A stretch of 64,000 bases of DNA from NCBI RefSeq assembly GCF_036625275.1, contig NZ_JAZKUD010000008.1, positions 33,339 through 97,338 of the forward strand, in the 5' to 3' direction. The translations under genes were made by a program, and so were the position numbers. The notes below the pieces were generated by a model that searched no databases, was not told the origin of the DNA, and was given only the letters and a program-made list of their open reading frames with translations. This DNA is from Accumulibacter sp036625275. GTDB taxonomy: Bacteria; Pseudomonadota; Gammaproteobacteria; Burkholderiales; Rhodocyclaceae. Every line of letters begins with the position of its first letter. Positions within the stretch are counted from its first letter, which is position 1. Below are positions 53,018-61,915 of the stretch, piece by piece.

Positions 53018-54223
53018 TCAGACCCGTTCCAGCAACATCGCAATGCCTTGTCCGACACCGATGCACATCGTACATAGGGCATAACGGCCGCCGCGCCGTT
53101 GCAGCTCGTAGGTGGCCGTTGTCGCCAGCCTTGCCCCGCTCATTCCCAGAGGATGGCCGATGGCGATGGCCCCCCCATTGGGGTTGACCTGCGCGGCATC
53201 ATCGGGCAGGCCCAATTGCCGCAACACGGCCAGGCCCTGCGCCGCAAATGCTTCATTCAGCTCGATCAGATCGATGGCCATGAGGTCGATGCCAAGACGC
53301 GCGAGCAGCTTGCGCGTCGCAGGAGCCGGCCCGATCCCCATGATCCGCGGTGGCACGCCGGCGACTGCAGTGCCGACGATGCGCGCCTTGGGAACCAGGC
53401 CATGACGCACCGCCGCCGCCTCACTGGCCACCAGCAGCGCACACGCGCCATCATTCACCCCGGACGCATTACCGGCAGTGATCGTCCCGCCACTCTTGAC
53501 CACCCCCTTCAGTGCCGCCAGCGCTTCCAGCGTCACTTCCGGACGCGCATGCTCGTCACGAACGAAGCGCTTCGGCTCGCCCTTCTGCTGCGCAATCTCG
53601 ACCGCCAGAATCTCGTCTGCGAAGCGGCCGGCGGCGTCGGCAGCCGCCCAGCGCTGCTGGCTACGCCATGCGAATGCATCCTGATCGCTGCGGCTGATGG
53701 CAAACTCGGCGGCGACGTTCTCGGCCGTTTCTGGCATCGAGTCGATCCCGTACGCGGCCTTCATTTTCGGGTTAACGAAACGCCAGCCGATGGTCGTATC
53801 AAACACTTCGAGGCTGCGCTGAAAAGCGCTGGCGGCCTTGCCCATGACGAACGGTGCCCGCGACATGCTTTCGACACCGCCGGCAATCATCAAGTCCGCT
53901 TCCCTGGCGCGAATCGCGCGTGCGGCCTGGGCAATCGCGTCCAGGCCGGAACCGCACAAACGATTGAGTGTGGTGCCCGGGACATCGACTGGCAGCCCCG
54001 CAAGAAGGACGGCCATGCGCGCCACATCGCGGTTGTCTTCACCGGCCTGATTGGCGCAACCATAGACGACATCATCGACCTGTTCCCAGGCGACACCCGG
54101 ATTACGCTCGACCAAGGCCCGAATCGGCAGGCTGGCCAGATCATCGGTCCGTAAAGTGGCCAGACTGCCCCCATAGCGACCGACCGGCGTTCGCACCGCG
54201 TCGCAAATGAACGCTTCAGCCAT
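53018..54223 (-). CDS. paaJ: 3-oxoadipyl-CoA thiolase (PaaJ/PcaF type)
   Basis: The 401-residue thiolase has the PaaJ/PcaF signatures 'YGCANQAGEDNRDVARMAVL' and 'VPGTTLNRLCGSGLDAIAQA' with the acyl-accepting Cys. The C-terminal 'NPNGGAIAIGHPLGMSGARL' and 'TMCIGVGQGIAM' follow. It should perform the thiolytic steps of phenylacetate breakdown, giving acetyl-CoA and succinyl-CoA. Its start overlaps the paaK stop by 8 bp. Because paaK precedes it directly, PaaJ is more likely than PcaF. Confidence 0.9.
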   Translation of the reverse strand: MAEAFICDAVRTPVGRYGGSLATLRTDDLASLPIRALVERNPGVAWEQVDDVVYGCANQAGEDNRDVARMAVLLAGLPVDVPGTTLNRLCGSGLDAIAQAARAIRAREADLMIAGGVESMSRAPFVMGKAASAFQRSLEVFDTTIGWRFVNPKMKAAYGIDSMPETAENVAAEFAISRSDQDAFAWRSQQRWAAADAAGRFADEILAVEIAQQKGEPKRFVRDEHARPEVTLEALAALKGVVKSGGTITAGNASGVNDGACALLVASEAAAVRHGLVPKARIVGTAVAGVPPRIMGIGPAPATRKLLARLGIDLMAIDLIELNEAFAAQGLAVLRQLGLPDDAAQVNPNGGAIAIGHPLGMSGARLATTATYELQRRGGRYALCTMCIGVGQGIAMLLERV

Positions 54224-55541
54224 TACCCAACCTCTTGTCGATGACCCGCTTGGCCTTGCCCACCAAGGTTCGGGTGATCGAGTTTGGTGGCAGGACCTGG
54301 ACCTGGGTCGATACGCCGATCAGCGACTTGATGGTCTGCTGCAAACGCCGCCCCACGCCTGCGACGTCGGCCGGGGACATTTGCTTGGCGACGCCTGGCT
54401 GCAGCTCACACAGCACTTCCATTTGGTCCATGAGACCATCGCGGGACACCACGATCTGGTATTGCCCGGATAATTTGTCGTCGCGGAGGATCATTTCCTC
54501 GATCTGTGTCGGAAATACGTTCACTCCACGGATGATCAGCATGTCGTCGGAACGTCCGACGATTTTCGCCAGCCGCCGGAAGGAACGCGCCGTCGGCGGC
54601 AGCAAACGGGTCAGGTCGCGAGTCCGGTAGCGAATCACCGGGAAAGCCTCCTTGGTCAGTGAGGTGAACACCAGTTCGCCCTCCTCGCCATCGGCACACA
54701 CTTCACCGGTCTCCGGGTTGATCACTTCCGGGTAGAAATGGTCTTCCCAGATCACCGGGCCATCTTTCGTTTCCACGCATTCGCTGGCCACGCCCGGACC
54801 GATGACCTCCGAAAGACCATAAATATCCACCGCATCGAGACCCATCTTGGATTCGATTTCGCGACGCATCTCGTTGGTCCAGGGCTCGGCTCCGAAAATC
54901 CCGACCTTCAGTGAGGAGTCGCGACCATCAAGGCCCTGATTGGCGAACTCTTCGGCGATCACCAGCATGTATGAAGGGGTGACCATGATGATGTCGGGCT
55001 TGAAATCCTGAATGATCTGGACCTGTTTTTCGGTATTGCCGCCGGACATCGGAATCACCGTACAGCCCAGGCGCTCGGCGCCATAGTGCGCACCCAGGCC
55101 GCCGGTGAATAGCCCGTAACCGTAAGTCACGTGCACGATGTCGCCAGGCCGCCCGCCAGCGGCGCGGATCGACCGAGCCACGACATTGGCCCACATGTCT
55201 ATGTCGTTACGGGTATACCCGACCACCACCGGTTTGCCAGTGGTCCCCGATGAGGCATGCACGCGCACCACCTTTTCACGTGGCACGGCAAACAAGCCGA
55301 AGGGATAGTTGTCCCGCAAATCAACCTTGGTCGTGAACGGGAATTTCGCCAGGTCTTCAAGGCTGCGCAAATCGTCTGGATGGACACCCGCCGCGGCAAA
55401 AGTCCGTTGGTAGTGCGGAACGTTGTCATAGGCATGCTTCAGGCTCCACTTCAGGCGCTGCAATTGCAATGCCGAAATTTCGTCGCGGCTGGCGGTTTCA
55501 ATGGGCTCCAAATCTCCCGGCTGGGGGGTTTTGCTGGTCAC
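54216..55541 (-). CDS. paaK: phenylacetate-CoA ligase
   Basis: The 441-residue enzyme activates phenylacetate with ATP and CoA, the entry step of the aerobic pathway. The adenylation box is 'VHASSGTTGKPVVVGYTRND' (about residue 95). 'IYGLSEVIGPGVASECVETK' and 'GRSDDMLIIRGVNVFPTQIE' follow, all typical of PaaK. The GTG at 55541 is chosen because AAGGAGGAG lies four bases upstream and it gives the family length. It overlaps paaJ. The 200-bp gap to paaG may contain a separate promoter. Confidence 0.93.
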   Translation of the reverse strand: MTSKTPQPGDLEPIETASRDEISALQLQRLKWSLKHAYDNVPHYQRTFAAAGVHPDDLRSLEDLAKFPFTTKVDLRDNYPFGLFAVPREKVVRVHASSGTTGKPVVVGYTRNDIDMWANVVARSIRAAGGRPGDIVHVTYGYGLFTGGLGAHYGAERLGCTVIPMSGGNTEKQVQIIQDFKPDIIMVTPSYMLVIAEEFANQGLDGRDSSLKVGIFGAEPWTNEMRREIESKMGLDAVDIYGLSEVIGPGVASECVETKDGPVIWEDHFYPEVINPETGEVCADGEEGELVFTSLTKEAFPVIRYRTRDLTRLLPPTARSFRRLAKIVGRSDDMLIIRGVNVFPTQIEEMILRDDKLSGQYQIVVSRDGLMDQMEVLCELQPGVAKQMSPADVAGVGRRLQQTIKSLIGVSTQVQVLPPNSITRTLVGKAKRVIDKRLGNG

Positions 55542-55740
55542 GATCTCCTCCTTGGTTAGAAATATGACGGAATACGATTCCTTGGGTGACAGTGGACGAA
55601 TCTGTTGCTGCAACCATTTACTGCGGCAACTGCGGCAGGCGAAATATCCTCTCTTCTTGATCCATTGGACGGATACTTCGCAGCCTCACTGACGCCTCAC
55701 CGCGAGCATGGCGCCAGCCGTGTTACCAGGGGCGGACGGC

Positions 55741-56532
55741 CTATTCGCCGGTATATCGCGGCGACCGCTTTTCCATGAAGGCACTGACGCCTTCCCGATA
55801 ATCATCACTGTGACCGAGTTCGCGCATGAAATCGCGTTCGAGGTCGAGTTGCTGCTCCAGGGTGTTGAGGTGGCTGGCGCGCATCGCCTGCCGGGTGCGC
55901 ACCAGCGCCTTGGTCGGCGCCAAGGCGAGTTGTGCGGCCAGACGGTCGACCGTCTCGGCGAACTGCGCGTCATCGACACATGACCAGATCAGGCCCCATG
56001 CGGCTGCCTGTTCGGCGGCAAGCTTGTCTCCGAGCAAAGCCAACCCCATCGCGCGCGCAACGCCGATACGCTGCGGTAAAACATAAGTCCCTCCCGTATC
56101 CGGAATCAGACCGATCTTGCTGAACGACTGGATGAAGGATGCAGAACGGCTGGCCACAACCAGGTCGCAGGCCAGTGCAAGGTTGGCGCCCGCACCGGCG
56201 GCAACACCATTCACCGCACAGATCGTGGGCATCGCCAGATTCTGGAGCGCCAGGACGAGCGGTTTGTAGTTGTTCTCGACACTGGCTCCCAAATCCACCG
56301 GGGCCTCGCCAGGCAGGACACTGCGATCAGCCAGATCCTGGCCGGCGCAAAAACCTCTGCCAGCACCACTGAGAACGAAGACGCGCGCCGTTTTGTCCTC
56401 ACGGAGCAGCGCCAGGGCCGCCCGCACTTCCGCGTGCATCTGTTCGGTAAAGCTATTGAGGCGATCCGGTCGATTCAGCGTCAGGCGCGCCACACCGTCC
56501 ACCACGGAGAAAAGAATAGTCTCGAAAGCCAT
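55741..56532 (-). CDS. paaG: ring-1,2-epoxyphenylacetyl-CoA isomerase (oxepin-CoA forming)
   Basis: The 263-residue crotonase-fold protein matches PaaG in length and motifs: 'GAGRGFCAGQDLADRSVLPG', 'GVAAGAGANLALACDLVVAS' and 'FSKIGLIPDTGGTYVLPQRI'. PaaG isomerises the ring epoxide to oxepin-CoA and also moves a double bond later in the pathway. ATG 56532 has GGGG close upstream. It lies 212 bp downstream of paaN on the same strand. Its substrate is the product of PaaABCE, whose genes are not in this window. Confidence 0.9.
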   Translation of the reverse strand: MAFETILFSVVDGVARLTLNRPDRLNSFTEQMHAEVRAALALLREDKTARVFVLSGAGRGFCAGQDLADRSVLPGEAPVDLGASVENNYKPLVLALQNLAMPTICAVNGVAAGAGANLALACDLVVASRSASFIQSFSKIGLIPDTGGTYVLPQRIGVARAMGLALLGDKLAAEQAAAWGLIWSCVDDAQFAETVDRLAAQLALAPTKALVRTRQAMRASHLNTLEQQLDLERDFMRELGHSDDYREGVSAFMEKRSPRYTGE

Positions 56533-56744
56533 GCACACCCCTTTCATTCACCAGTTTTTTGGCCCGATCCCAGCCGGGAGCGTTCTCCGTTCTTGCGAGC
56601 CGGGGGGAACGCCTTCGGCCACGGATCACTCAATTTCGATCGCGGCGCAACCGCAATGCACCGTCGGACGCCCCTTGCAGACCCGATCCTGGCTTCCCCG
56701 GTCGGCACGCCTTGCACGCACCGCAGCCGTCGTCGACCAAAGCG

Positions 56745-58406
56745 CTAGACGTGATAACGCCTTTGTACGACACGGAAACGATTGGCGACGAATGCTGCAT
56801 CGGCATAACAGGTCGTTGCCGCAGGATTGCCTCCGGTCGCATGGTAGTCGGAAAAAGCGGCCGACTGGTTGACATAAACCGCGCTGGTCAGGTTGATCGA
56901 CAGTGCCACCTGGGAACGGCAAGTCGCTGCGGTGACGGCTTCGACCATTTCGGGTTGCGTCGAATAGAGACCAACCGTCAAGGCGCCATGTTCGCGCACC
57001 AGGCGCTCCGACAACGCGACAGCAGCAGCGCTGTTCTGCACACGGACCAGAAAGCTGATCGGGCCAAAGCGCTCCTGCATGTAGGCCCCTTCATCGGCAG
57101 CATCACACTTGAGGATGATGGGCGTGCGGACTTCTGCCATGGGATATTCCGCGTGCTCGATCTTGCGTGAAGCGACCACGACCTCGCCAAGCGCCGCCGC
57201 GTCGGCAAGTCGCGCCAGGGTGTCGGAGGATTGAATGGCGCCGAGCACCGCGGTGGCGATTTCCGGTTTCGCCAACAAGCCGTCGAGCGCGGCCCCGAGA
57301 TCCGCGCCAACCTGGTCGAAACTCTTGTGCCCTTCATCGGTTTCAATGCCTCCCGCCGGCACGATGATCGCTTGCGTCGTCGTACACATCTGCCCGGAGT
57401 AAAGCGCCAGGGTGAAGGCCAGATTCTTCAACATTCCCTTGTAGGCATCGGTGGATTCGATGATCACGTTGTTCACACCCGCCAACTCCGCATACACCTG
57501 AGCCTGCCGACAGTTTTCCTTCAACCATTCTCCGAAGGCGTTACTGCCGGTGAAGTCCACAGACTTCACCGCCGGGTTGCCGGCAAGCGCCTGCGTCGTC
57601 TTGCGGTCGGTGGTCACCGCGAGCGACACCAGATTCGGATCGATACCGTTTTCCGCCAGCACTTCGCGGATGATCCTGACCGATATCGCCGCCGGCAGAA
57701 TGGCGTTTTCATGCGGCTTGACAATGACGGCATTGCCTGTTGCCAGCGCCGCGAACAGACCCGGATAGGTATTCCAGGTCGGAAAGGTTCCGCAACCAAT
57801 CACCAAGGCCACGCCACGGCCAACAATCTCGAAGTGCTTGCGCATCGTCAGGGGTGGATTCTTGCCCTGCGGTTTTTCCCAAAGCGCTTCGTTCGGAACA
57901 AAGGACATCTCCCGCCAGGCATAGGCGACCGCCTCCAATCCGCGGTCCTGCGCATGCGGCCCGCCGGCCTGGAATGCCATCATCCAGCCTTGCCCGGTGG
58001 TCATCATCACCGCATGGGCAATCTCGAAGCTGCGCTGATTGATGCGCTGCAGCGCCTCAAGGCAAATTCCGGTACGACCGTCGGCACCAATCTTCTGCCA
58101 TGCCGGCATGGCCGCGAGACCGGCGTCGATGAGCGCCTGCGGATCGCATTCCGGATAGCTGATCGCCAGTTCTACGCCGTAAGGCGAACGTTCGGACGCC
58201 ACCGCCGCGATTCGCCCCGGCATGTCGAGCAAAAACTCCTGACCACGCAAGGCATCGATGGCGGCCTTGCCATCCTGCATCGCCGTTTCCCCATAGACTT
58301 TGGGGCTCGGCATCTCGGAATACGCCGACCAGTAGCCGCGCACACGAATCGCTTCAAGGGCAGCATCCAGCGTTGCGCGGTGCCTTTCAAATAAGGGGTG
58401 AGCCAT
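56745..58406 (-). CDS. paaN: phenylacetic acid degradation protein PaaN (aldehyde dehydrogenase)
   Basis: The 553-residue protein is the stand-alone aldehyde-dehydrogenase form, without the MaoC hydratase domain fused in PaaZ. The catalytic Glu is in 'YAELAGVNNVII' and the Cys in 'LYSGQMCTTTQAI'. The cofactor region reads 'GCGTFPTWNTYPGLFAALAT'. It should oxidise the ring-opened semialdehyde-CoA; a separate hydratase is then needed for ring cleavage. GGAGG precedes the ATG at 58406. It is the first paa gene in the minus-strand row paaN-paaG-paaK-paaJ. Confidence 0.92.
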   Translation of the reverse strand: MAHPLFERHRATLDAALEAIRVRGYWSAYSEMPSPKVYGETAMQDGKAAIDALRGQEFLLDMPGRIAAVASERSPYGVELAISYPECDPQALIDAGLAAMPAWQKIGADGRTGICLEALQRINQRSFEIAHAVMMTTGQGWMMAFQAGGPHAQDRGLEAVAYAWREMSFVPNEALWEKPQGKNPPLTMRKHFEIVGRGVALVIGCGTFPTWNTYPGLFAALATGNAVIVKPHENAILPAAISVRIIREVLAENGIDPNLVSLAVTTDRKTTQALAGNPAVKSVDFTGSNAFGEWLKENCRQAQVYAELAGVNNVIIESTDAYKGMLKNLAFTLALYSGQMCTTTQAIIVPAGGIETDEGHKSFDQVGADLGAALDGLLAKPEIATAVLGAIQSSDTLARLADAAALGEVVVASRKIEHAEYPMAEVRTPIILKCDAADEGAYMQERFGPISFLVRVQNSAAAVALSERLVREHGALTVGLYSTQPEMVEAVTAATCRSQVALSINLTSAVYVNQSAAFSDYHATGGNPAATTCYADAAFVANRFRVVQRRYHV

Positions 58407-58697
58407 AGTTCCTCCGCATGGTTTTGAGATCAACGCATCGCCCTCGCCAACGGCTCGATCAGGGCGGTGGTCTGGCAACAGTCCTAATGAGAAACGTTAC
58501 AAAGAACAGGACGGACTGTCAACGCCTTGTATCGATAATAACTCCACGCCAGATCGGAGGTACGACCTGAACGTACCCTTGATAGTGATGAAATGAGGAA
58601 ATTTATCCGATTGTTGTGGGTGCAGGGGCCTGGCCTGTTGATTCGGCATACGCCTGTAGAACCGGGCAGTACCGACCTTAAAGTGACACATGAATGC

Positions 58698-58727
58698 TTG
58701 ACACACCCTAAAAACATGTAACATTAT
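58698..58727 (+). promoter_or_regulatory. predicted sigma-70 promoter upstream of the diiron gene
   Basis: TTGACA at 58698-58703 is followed after 18 bases by CATTAT at 58722-58727 (or after 15 bases by TAACAT). It points toward the diiron gene 200 bp downstream. The rest of the 58407-58927 gap is otherwise without recognisable genes and presumably also holds the paaN promoter on the other strand. Confidence 0.4.
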
Positions 58728-58927
58728 TAGGCCAATTGGCGGGTCGGCGAGTCTGGCCACAGCAGATTTCCTGAGCCCCATCGCCTACCGTCCAAGGCTT
58801 GGATTCCTGGCAGGTCTTTGATTTCGCAACGAGCAGCGCCGCTCTGCGGTCGGCGCGACAGCCCCCCCGTAGCACCATACCCGCTGGTGTCTCGGAACCA
58901 CGCAACCAAATTGAGAGGGAATCATCC

Positions 58928-59953
58928 ATGTCGAAACATGAGCGCATTGCTGGCAAGATGGAATTACCGACGGCAACCGAGCAGCCCAACATCTTTCCGT
59001 TGAGCTGGCCCGCCAAAACCAAAAAACTGGAAGACATTTGGGACTCTTCGCTGCGCGAAGCCTGGGATCCGAAGAAGCTTCCCTGGCACACCCTGGATTT
59101 GTCGAAATACTCGTGGGAGCAACGGGAAGCCATGGCCTATTGGTGGACCATCCTGTCCGTTTTCGACGCCTCCGCGCCCCCTGTATTCGCCGCGGCGCTG
59201 ATCAAGACTTACGAAGCCCATGAGGAAGAGGCCGTCAGGCGCTGCTTTTTCTCGGTGACTCGCGACGAGCAGAACCACGAGCAACTGTGCGGAATGGCCA
59301 TCACCAGACTGCTTGAACACCCCGATGTTCTGACTTACGTTCCAAAAACGGAGATCGGCCGGAAGGCCCAGAAAAATGCGCACTGGCTGTACTACAACGG
59401 TTCCCGTTATTGGGAGGGGTACAAGACGGCAGTCCCCAAATACAGTCTCGCGGTTCTTTTCAGCTCCTTCCTGATGGGCGAGATCGCCGCCGCGACGATC
59501 TTCCACCAGATGGCCGCGCAATGTGTGGAGCCGGTGTTCAAGGAGGCGTTCCGCAATGTCGGACGGGACGAAGGACGGCACATGGCGATTTGCATGTCGC
59601 TGATGGAGCGTGATTATCCCAAACTCGACCTCACGGATCGACCGCTGATCACCAAGCAAATCCGTGCCGGATTCCTGTTCCTGTCAGGCGTTCTCTTCGA
59701 ACCACCGGAGGCTTTCTGGGATATTCCGGCTGACTTCATCGCCAACCAGCGCGAAGCTGAGGCCATTGCCCGCAGCGCGGGTTTCCACATTCCGGAGTAT
59801 GAAGCCAAGAAAGACAACTGGCGCAACGCGATGCTCAACCTCAAGGGAGTTCTCGACAAGTTCGACATCCCCTTCCCGGCGATCCCCGAGGTCGGCATTA
59901 CCGGCGAGGAGATTCGCGATGTGGACATGGAGGACATCATTCCCGTGTTCTAG
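58928..59953 (+). CDS. R2/ferritin-like diiron protein, putative oxygenase component
   Basis: The 341-residue protein has two carboxylate-bridged diiron half-sites: E114-x-x-H117 in 'TRDEQNHEQ' and E215-x-x-H218 in 'GRDEGRHMA'. E185 ('MGEIAAA') and D80 or a nearby Glu are at suitable spacing. The pattern acid-30-ExxH-70-acid-30-ExxH is that of ribonucleotide-reductase R2-like and AurF-type enzymes. It does not match PaaA, BoxB or R2 closely enough to name. A GAGAGGG ribosome site supports ATG 58928. The next gene encodes a ferredoxin-flavin reductase, so this is probably the oxygenase of a two-component system. The substrate is unknown; aromatic acyl-CoA or lipid are possibilities from context. 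Confidence 0.75.
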   Translation: MSKHERIAGKMELPTATEQPNIFPLSWPAKTKKLEDIWDSSLREAWDPKKLPWHTLDLSKYSWEQREAMAYWWTILSVFDASAPPVFAAALIKTYEAHEEEAVRRCFFSVTRDEQNHEQLCGMAITRLLEHPDVLTYVPKTEIGRKAQKNAHWLYYNGSRYWEGYKTAVPKYSLAVLFSSFLMGEIAAATIFHQMAAQCVEPVFKEAFRNVGRDEGRHMAICMSLMERDYPKLDLTDRPLITKQIRAGFLFLSGVLFEPPEAFWDIPADFIANQREAEAIARSAGFHIPEYEAKKDNWRNAMLNLKGVLDKFDIPFPAIPEVGITGEEIRDVDMEDIIPVF

Positions 59954-60027
59954 ACCGGCAACTTTTCGTTGCCCGGAGTATGGCGGCCCACTGCCGGCCG
60001 CCGTTGATCAATCGGCTGAGTACGTGA

Positions 60028-61104
60028 ATGGCCATGAAACAGATTCGTTTGCACCCTTCGGGGCACATCGTTGAATGTCAGGAAGGTAGCGCGGTACTCG
60101 AAGCGCTGGAAGCGGCAGGTTATGCCTTGCCCAACAACTGTCGAGCCGGGGCCTGTGGAGAATGCAAGGTCAAGGTTCTGAGCGGTACCTTCGATCAGGG
60201 TTTCGTTCTGGACATGGCCCTTTCCCAGCAGGAGCGCCATGAGGGTTACGGGCTGATGTGCATGGCCAAGCCGATTTCCGACGAGCTGGTCATCGATTGG
60301 GGAACCGAAGATGCCCAACCCAAACTCTTCCCGCCCCGAGAAAACCAGGAGTTCATCGTCGTCGACCGCCTGATGCGTACTCCCCGCATTCTGGAATTGC
60401 GGCTACGGCCACTGGCCTCGCCCATGCGCTACTGGCCAGGACAATACATCCTGCTTGGCTCACCCCAGTCCGGTATTCCTCCACGCTCTTACTCGATTGC
60501 CAACGCCCCCCGACCAGACGGTGAAATCTCTCTGCAGATCACGCGCGTCGACGACGGTATCACCAGCGCGTGGGTACACCAGAGTCTGAACGTCGGCAAC
60601 ACCGTGACCTTGTCGGGGCCCTATGGCACATTCATCGGAGACCCTTCGGTTGACGCACCGGTGCTGTGCATTGCTGCCGGTTCCGGCCTGGCGCCGGTAC
60701 TGGCCCTGGCTGACGCGGCCCTGCGTCGTGGCTACAGCCAACCCGTCACCCTGCTGTTCTCTGCACGCACCACCGACGATTTGTACGAGTCCGGTCTGAT
60801 GGCGTGGTGGCAGGCCAAACATCCAGGATTCCGCTACCTCTACACGCTGACACGCGAAAAGCATGAGGGTCTCTGTGGCCGCGTGCCACAAGTGCTCCCT
60901 TCGCTGTTCAACGATTTGTCGGAATTCTCCATTTTCATCGCCGGCAGCCCCGCATTCGTTGAAGACTGTGTATCGGCAGTAAAAACCTTGGGGGCCAAAC
61001 CCAGGATGATTCACAGTGAAGGCTATTTCCAACAACAACGGCCTGTGGTGGCACCCGCCAGCCAGATGGTATCGCTCCAGACCTCGCTCAGCGAACGGTC
61101 ATGA
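60028..61104 (+). CDS. NAD(P)H reductase with N-terminal [2Fe-2S] ferredoxin and C-terminal FAD/NAD domains
   Basis: The 358-residue electron-transfer protein has a plant-type ferredoxin domain first ('NNCRAGACGECKVKV' and a fourth Cys in 'LMCMAKP'). An FAD-binding 'PRSYSIANAP' and NAD-binding 'AAGSGLAPVLALADAAL' follow. This order is that of MmoC, XylZ/BenC and CDP-6-deoxyglucoseen-type reductases and is the reverse of PaaE. It likely supplies electrons to the diiron protein 74 bp upstream. The last residues and the stop codon (SERS-stop) are encoded by a family A repeat, so the original C-terminus may have been replaced. Confidence 0.88.
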   Translation: MAMKQIRLHPSGHIVECQEGSAVLEALEAAGYALPNNCRAGACGECKVKVLSGTFDQGFVLDMALSQQERHEGYGLMCMAKPISDELVIDWGTEDAQPKLFPPRENQEFIVVDRLMRTPRILELRLRPLASPMRYWPGQYILLGSPQSGIPPRSYSIANAPRPDGEISLQITRVDDGITSAWVHQSLNVGNTVTLSGPYGTFIGDPSVDAPVLCIAAGSGLAPVLALADAALRRGYSQPVTLLFSARTTDDLYESGLMAWWQAKHPGFRYLYTLTREKHEGLCGRVPQVLPSLFNDLSEFSIFIAGSPAFVEDCVSAVKTLGAKPRMIHSEGYFQQQRPVVAPASQMVSLQTSLSERS

Positions 61105-61285
61105 CTTTTCCAGGCACCCCCGATGATGAAAGTCATGACCGTTTCCCCTCTCCCCCGACCCTTCCCACGGCCCGCGCTGCATCGCAGGCCGGCTACGGCG
61201 GCGCGGAGCAGTGCTCCGCGAAACCCCGCCTTCGCCCCCCGCGAGTGGAGAGGGGAGATTCGTGAGTCGCTGACGCGACTTTCAC
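61094..61285. repeat. modular palindromic repeat, family A copy 5 (long form)
   Basis: The 192-bp copy starts with AACGGTCATGACTTTTCC / GAAAGTCATGACCGTTT. It contains the GC block with CGCGGAGCAGTGCTCCGCG and ends with the palindrome GTGAGTCGC / GCGACTTTCAC. It overlaps the 3' end of the reductase gene by 11 bp and provides its TGA. The GC block is shared with copy 1 and with both MITE copies. Confidence 0.82.
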
Positions 61286-61603
61286 ATTAAGGACGCGCTT
61301 CGGTGGACGCGCCCTTGACCACGACCCGCCAGCTCCCCTGCTTCCCCCGGCGACCTCAACACGATCGTAGACGCGTGCGCTCGCCATCGCCTGCAGAACG
61401 GATGGTCGAGCATCCCGCCACAGGAAGCACAGGATACTGGAGACGAGTCATTCACCCCGACCAGGAGTCAGGAGGGATGCCTATGTAGAAGATGGAGCGC
61501 CTGTTTTCGCGGTTGGGAACTGACATCAAAAAGACAAGCAGACCATCGAGGGACGCATCCAAATACAGGCCCCTCGAATTCATCAAGAGGAGACAAGAGT
61601 CGT
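61286..61603. other. intergenic region before the DUF485-actP genes
   Basis: I see no gene here. The region must carry the promoter for the acetate permease pair; a TGGAGCGCCTG...TTTTCGC stretch near 61493 is only a poor sigma-54-like match. A ribosome site (AAGAGGAGACAAG) ends it at about 61588-61600. Confidence 0.4.
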
Positions 61604-61915
61604 ATGTCCACCGAAATTTATCGTAGGATTCTCAACGATCCTAGATACGCAGAACTGGTCAGTCGCCGCAAGCGACTGGCTTGGTTGCTGGCTGGCAGCA
61701 CCTTGGGCGTGTTCTTTTCTTTCGTATTGATCGTGGCGTTCAAACCAAGCCTCCTGGCAATACCCGTATCAGGCGCTGGTGTGACCACCATCGCCATTCC
61801 ACTGGGAGTGGCAATGATCGTGTTTTTCTGGGTAGCGACCGGCATCTATGTTCGCCGCGCCAGCCGCGATTTTGACGGCCTAACCGACCAGATCGTGCAG
61901 GAGGCCAGCAAATGA
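61604..61915 (+). CDS. DUF485 (YjcH-like) membrane protein
   Basis: The 103-residue protein has two transmembrane helices ('LAWLLAGSTLGVFFSFVLIV', 'IPLGVAMIVFFWVATGIYV') and the DUF485 N-terminal 'ILNDPRYAELVSRRKRLAW'. It is the usual small partner of acetate permease ActP, and its stop overlaps the actP start (ATGA). A strong ribosome site (AGGAG) precedes it. It probably supports assembly or activity of the permease. Confidence 0.92.
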   Translation: MSTEIYRRILNDPRYAELVSRRKRLAWLLAGSTLGVFFSFVLIVAFKPSLLAIPVSGAGVTTIAIPLGVAMIVFFWVATGIYVRRASRDFDGLTDQIVQEASK

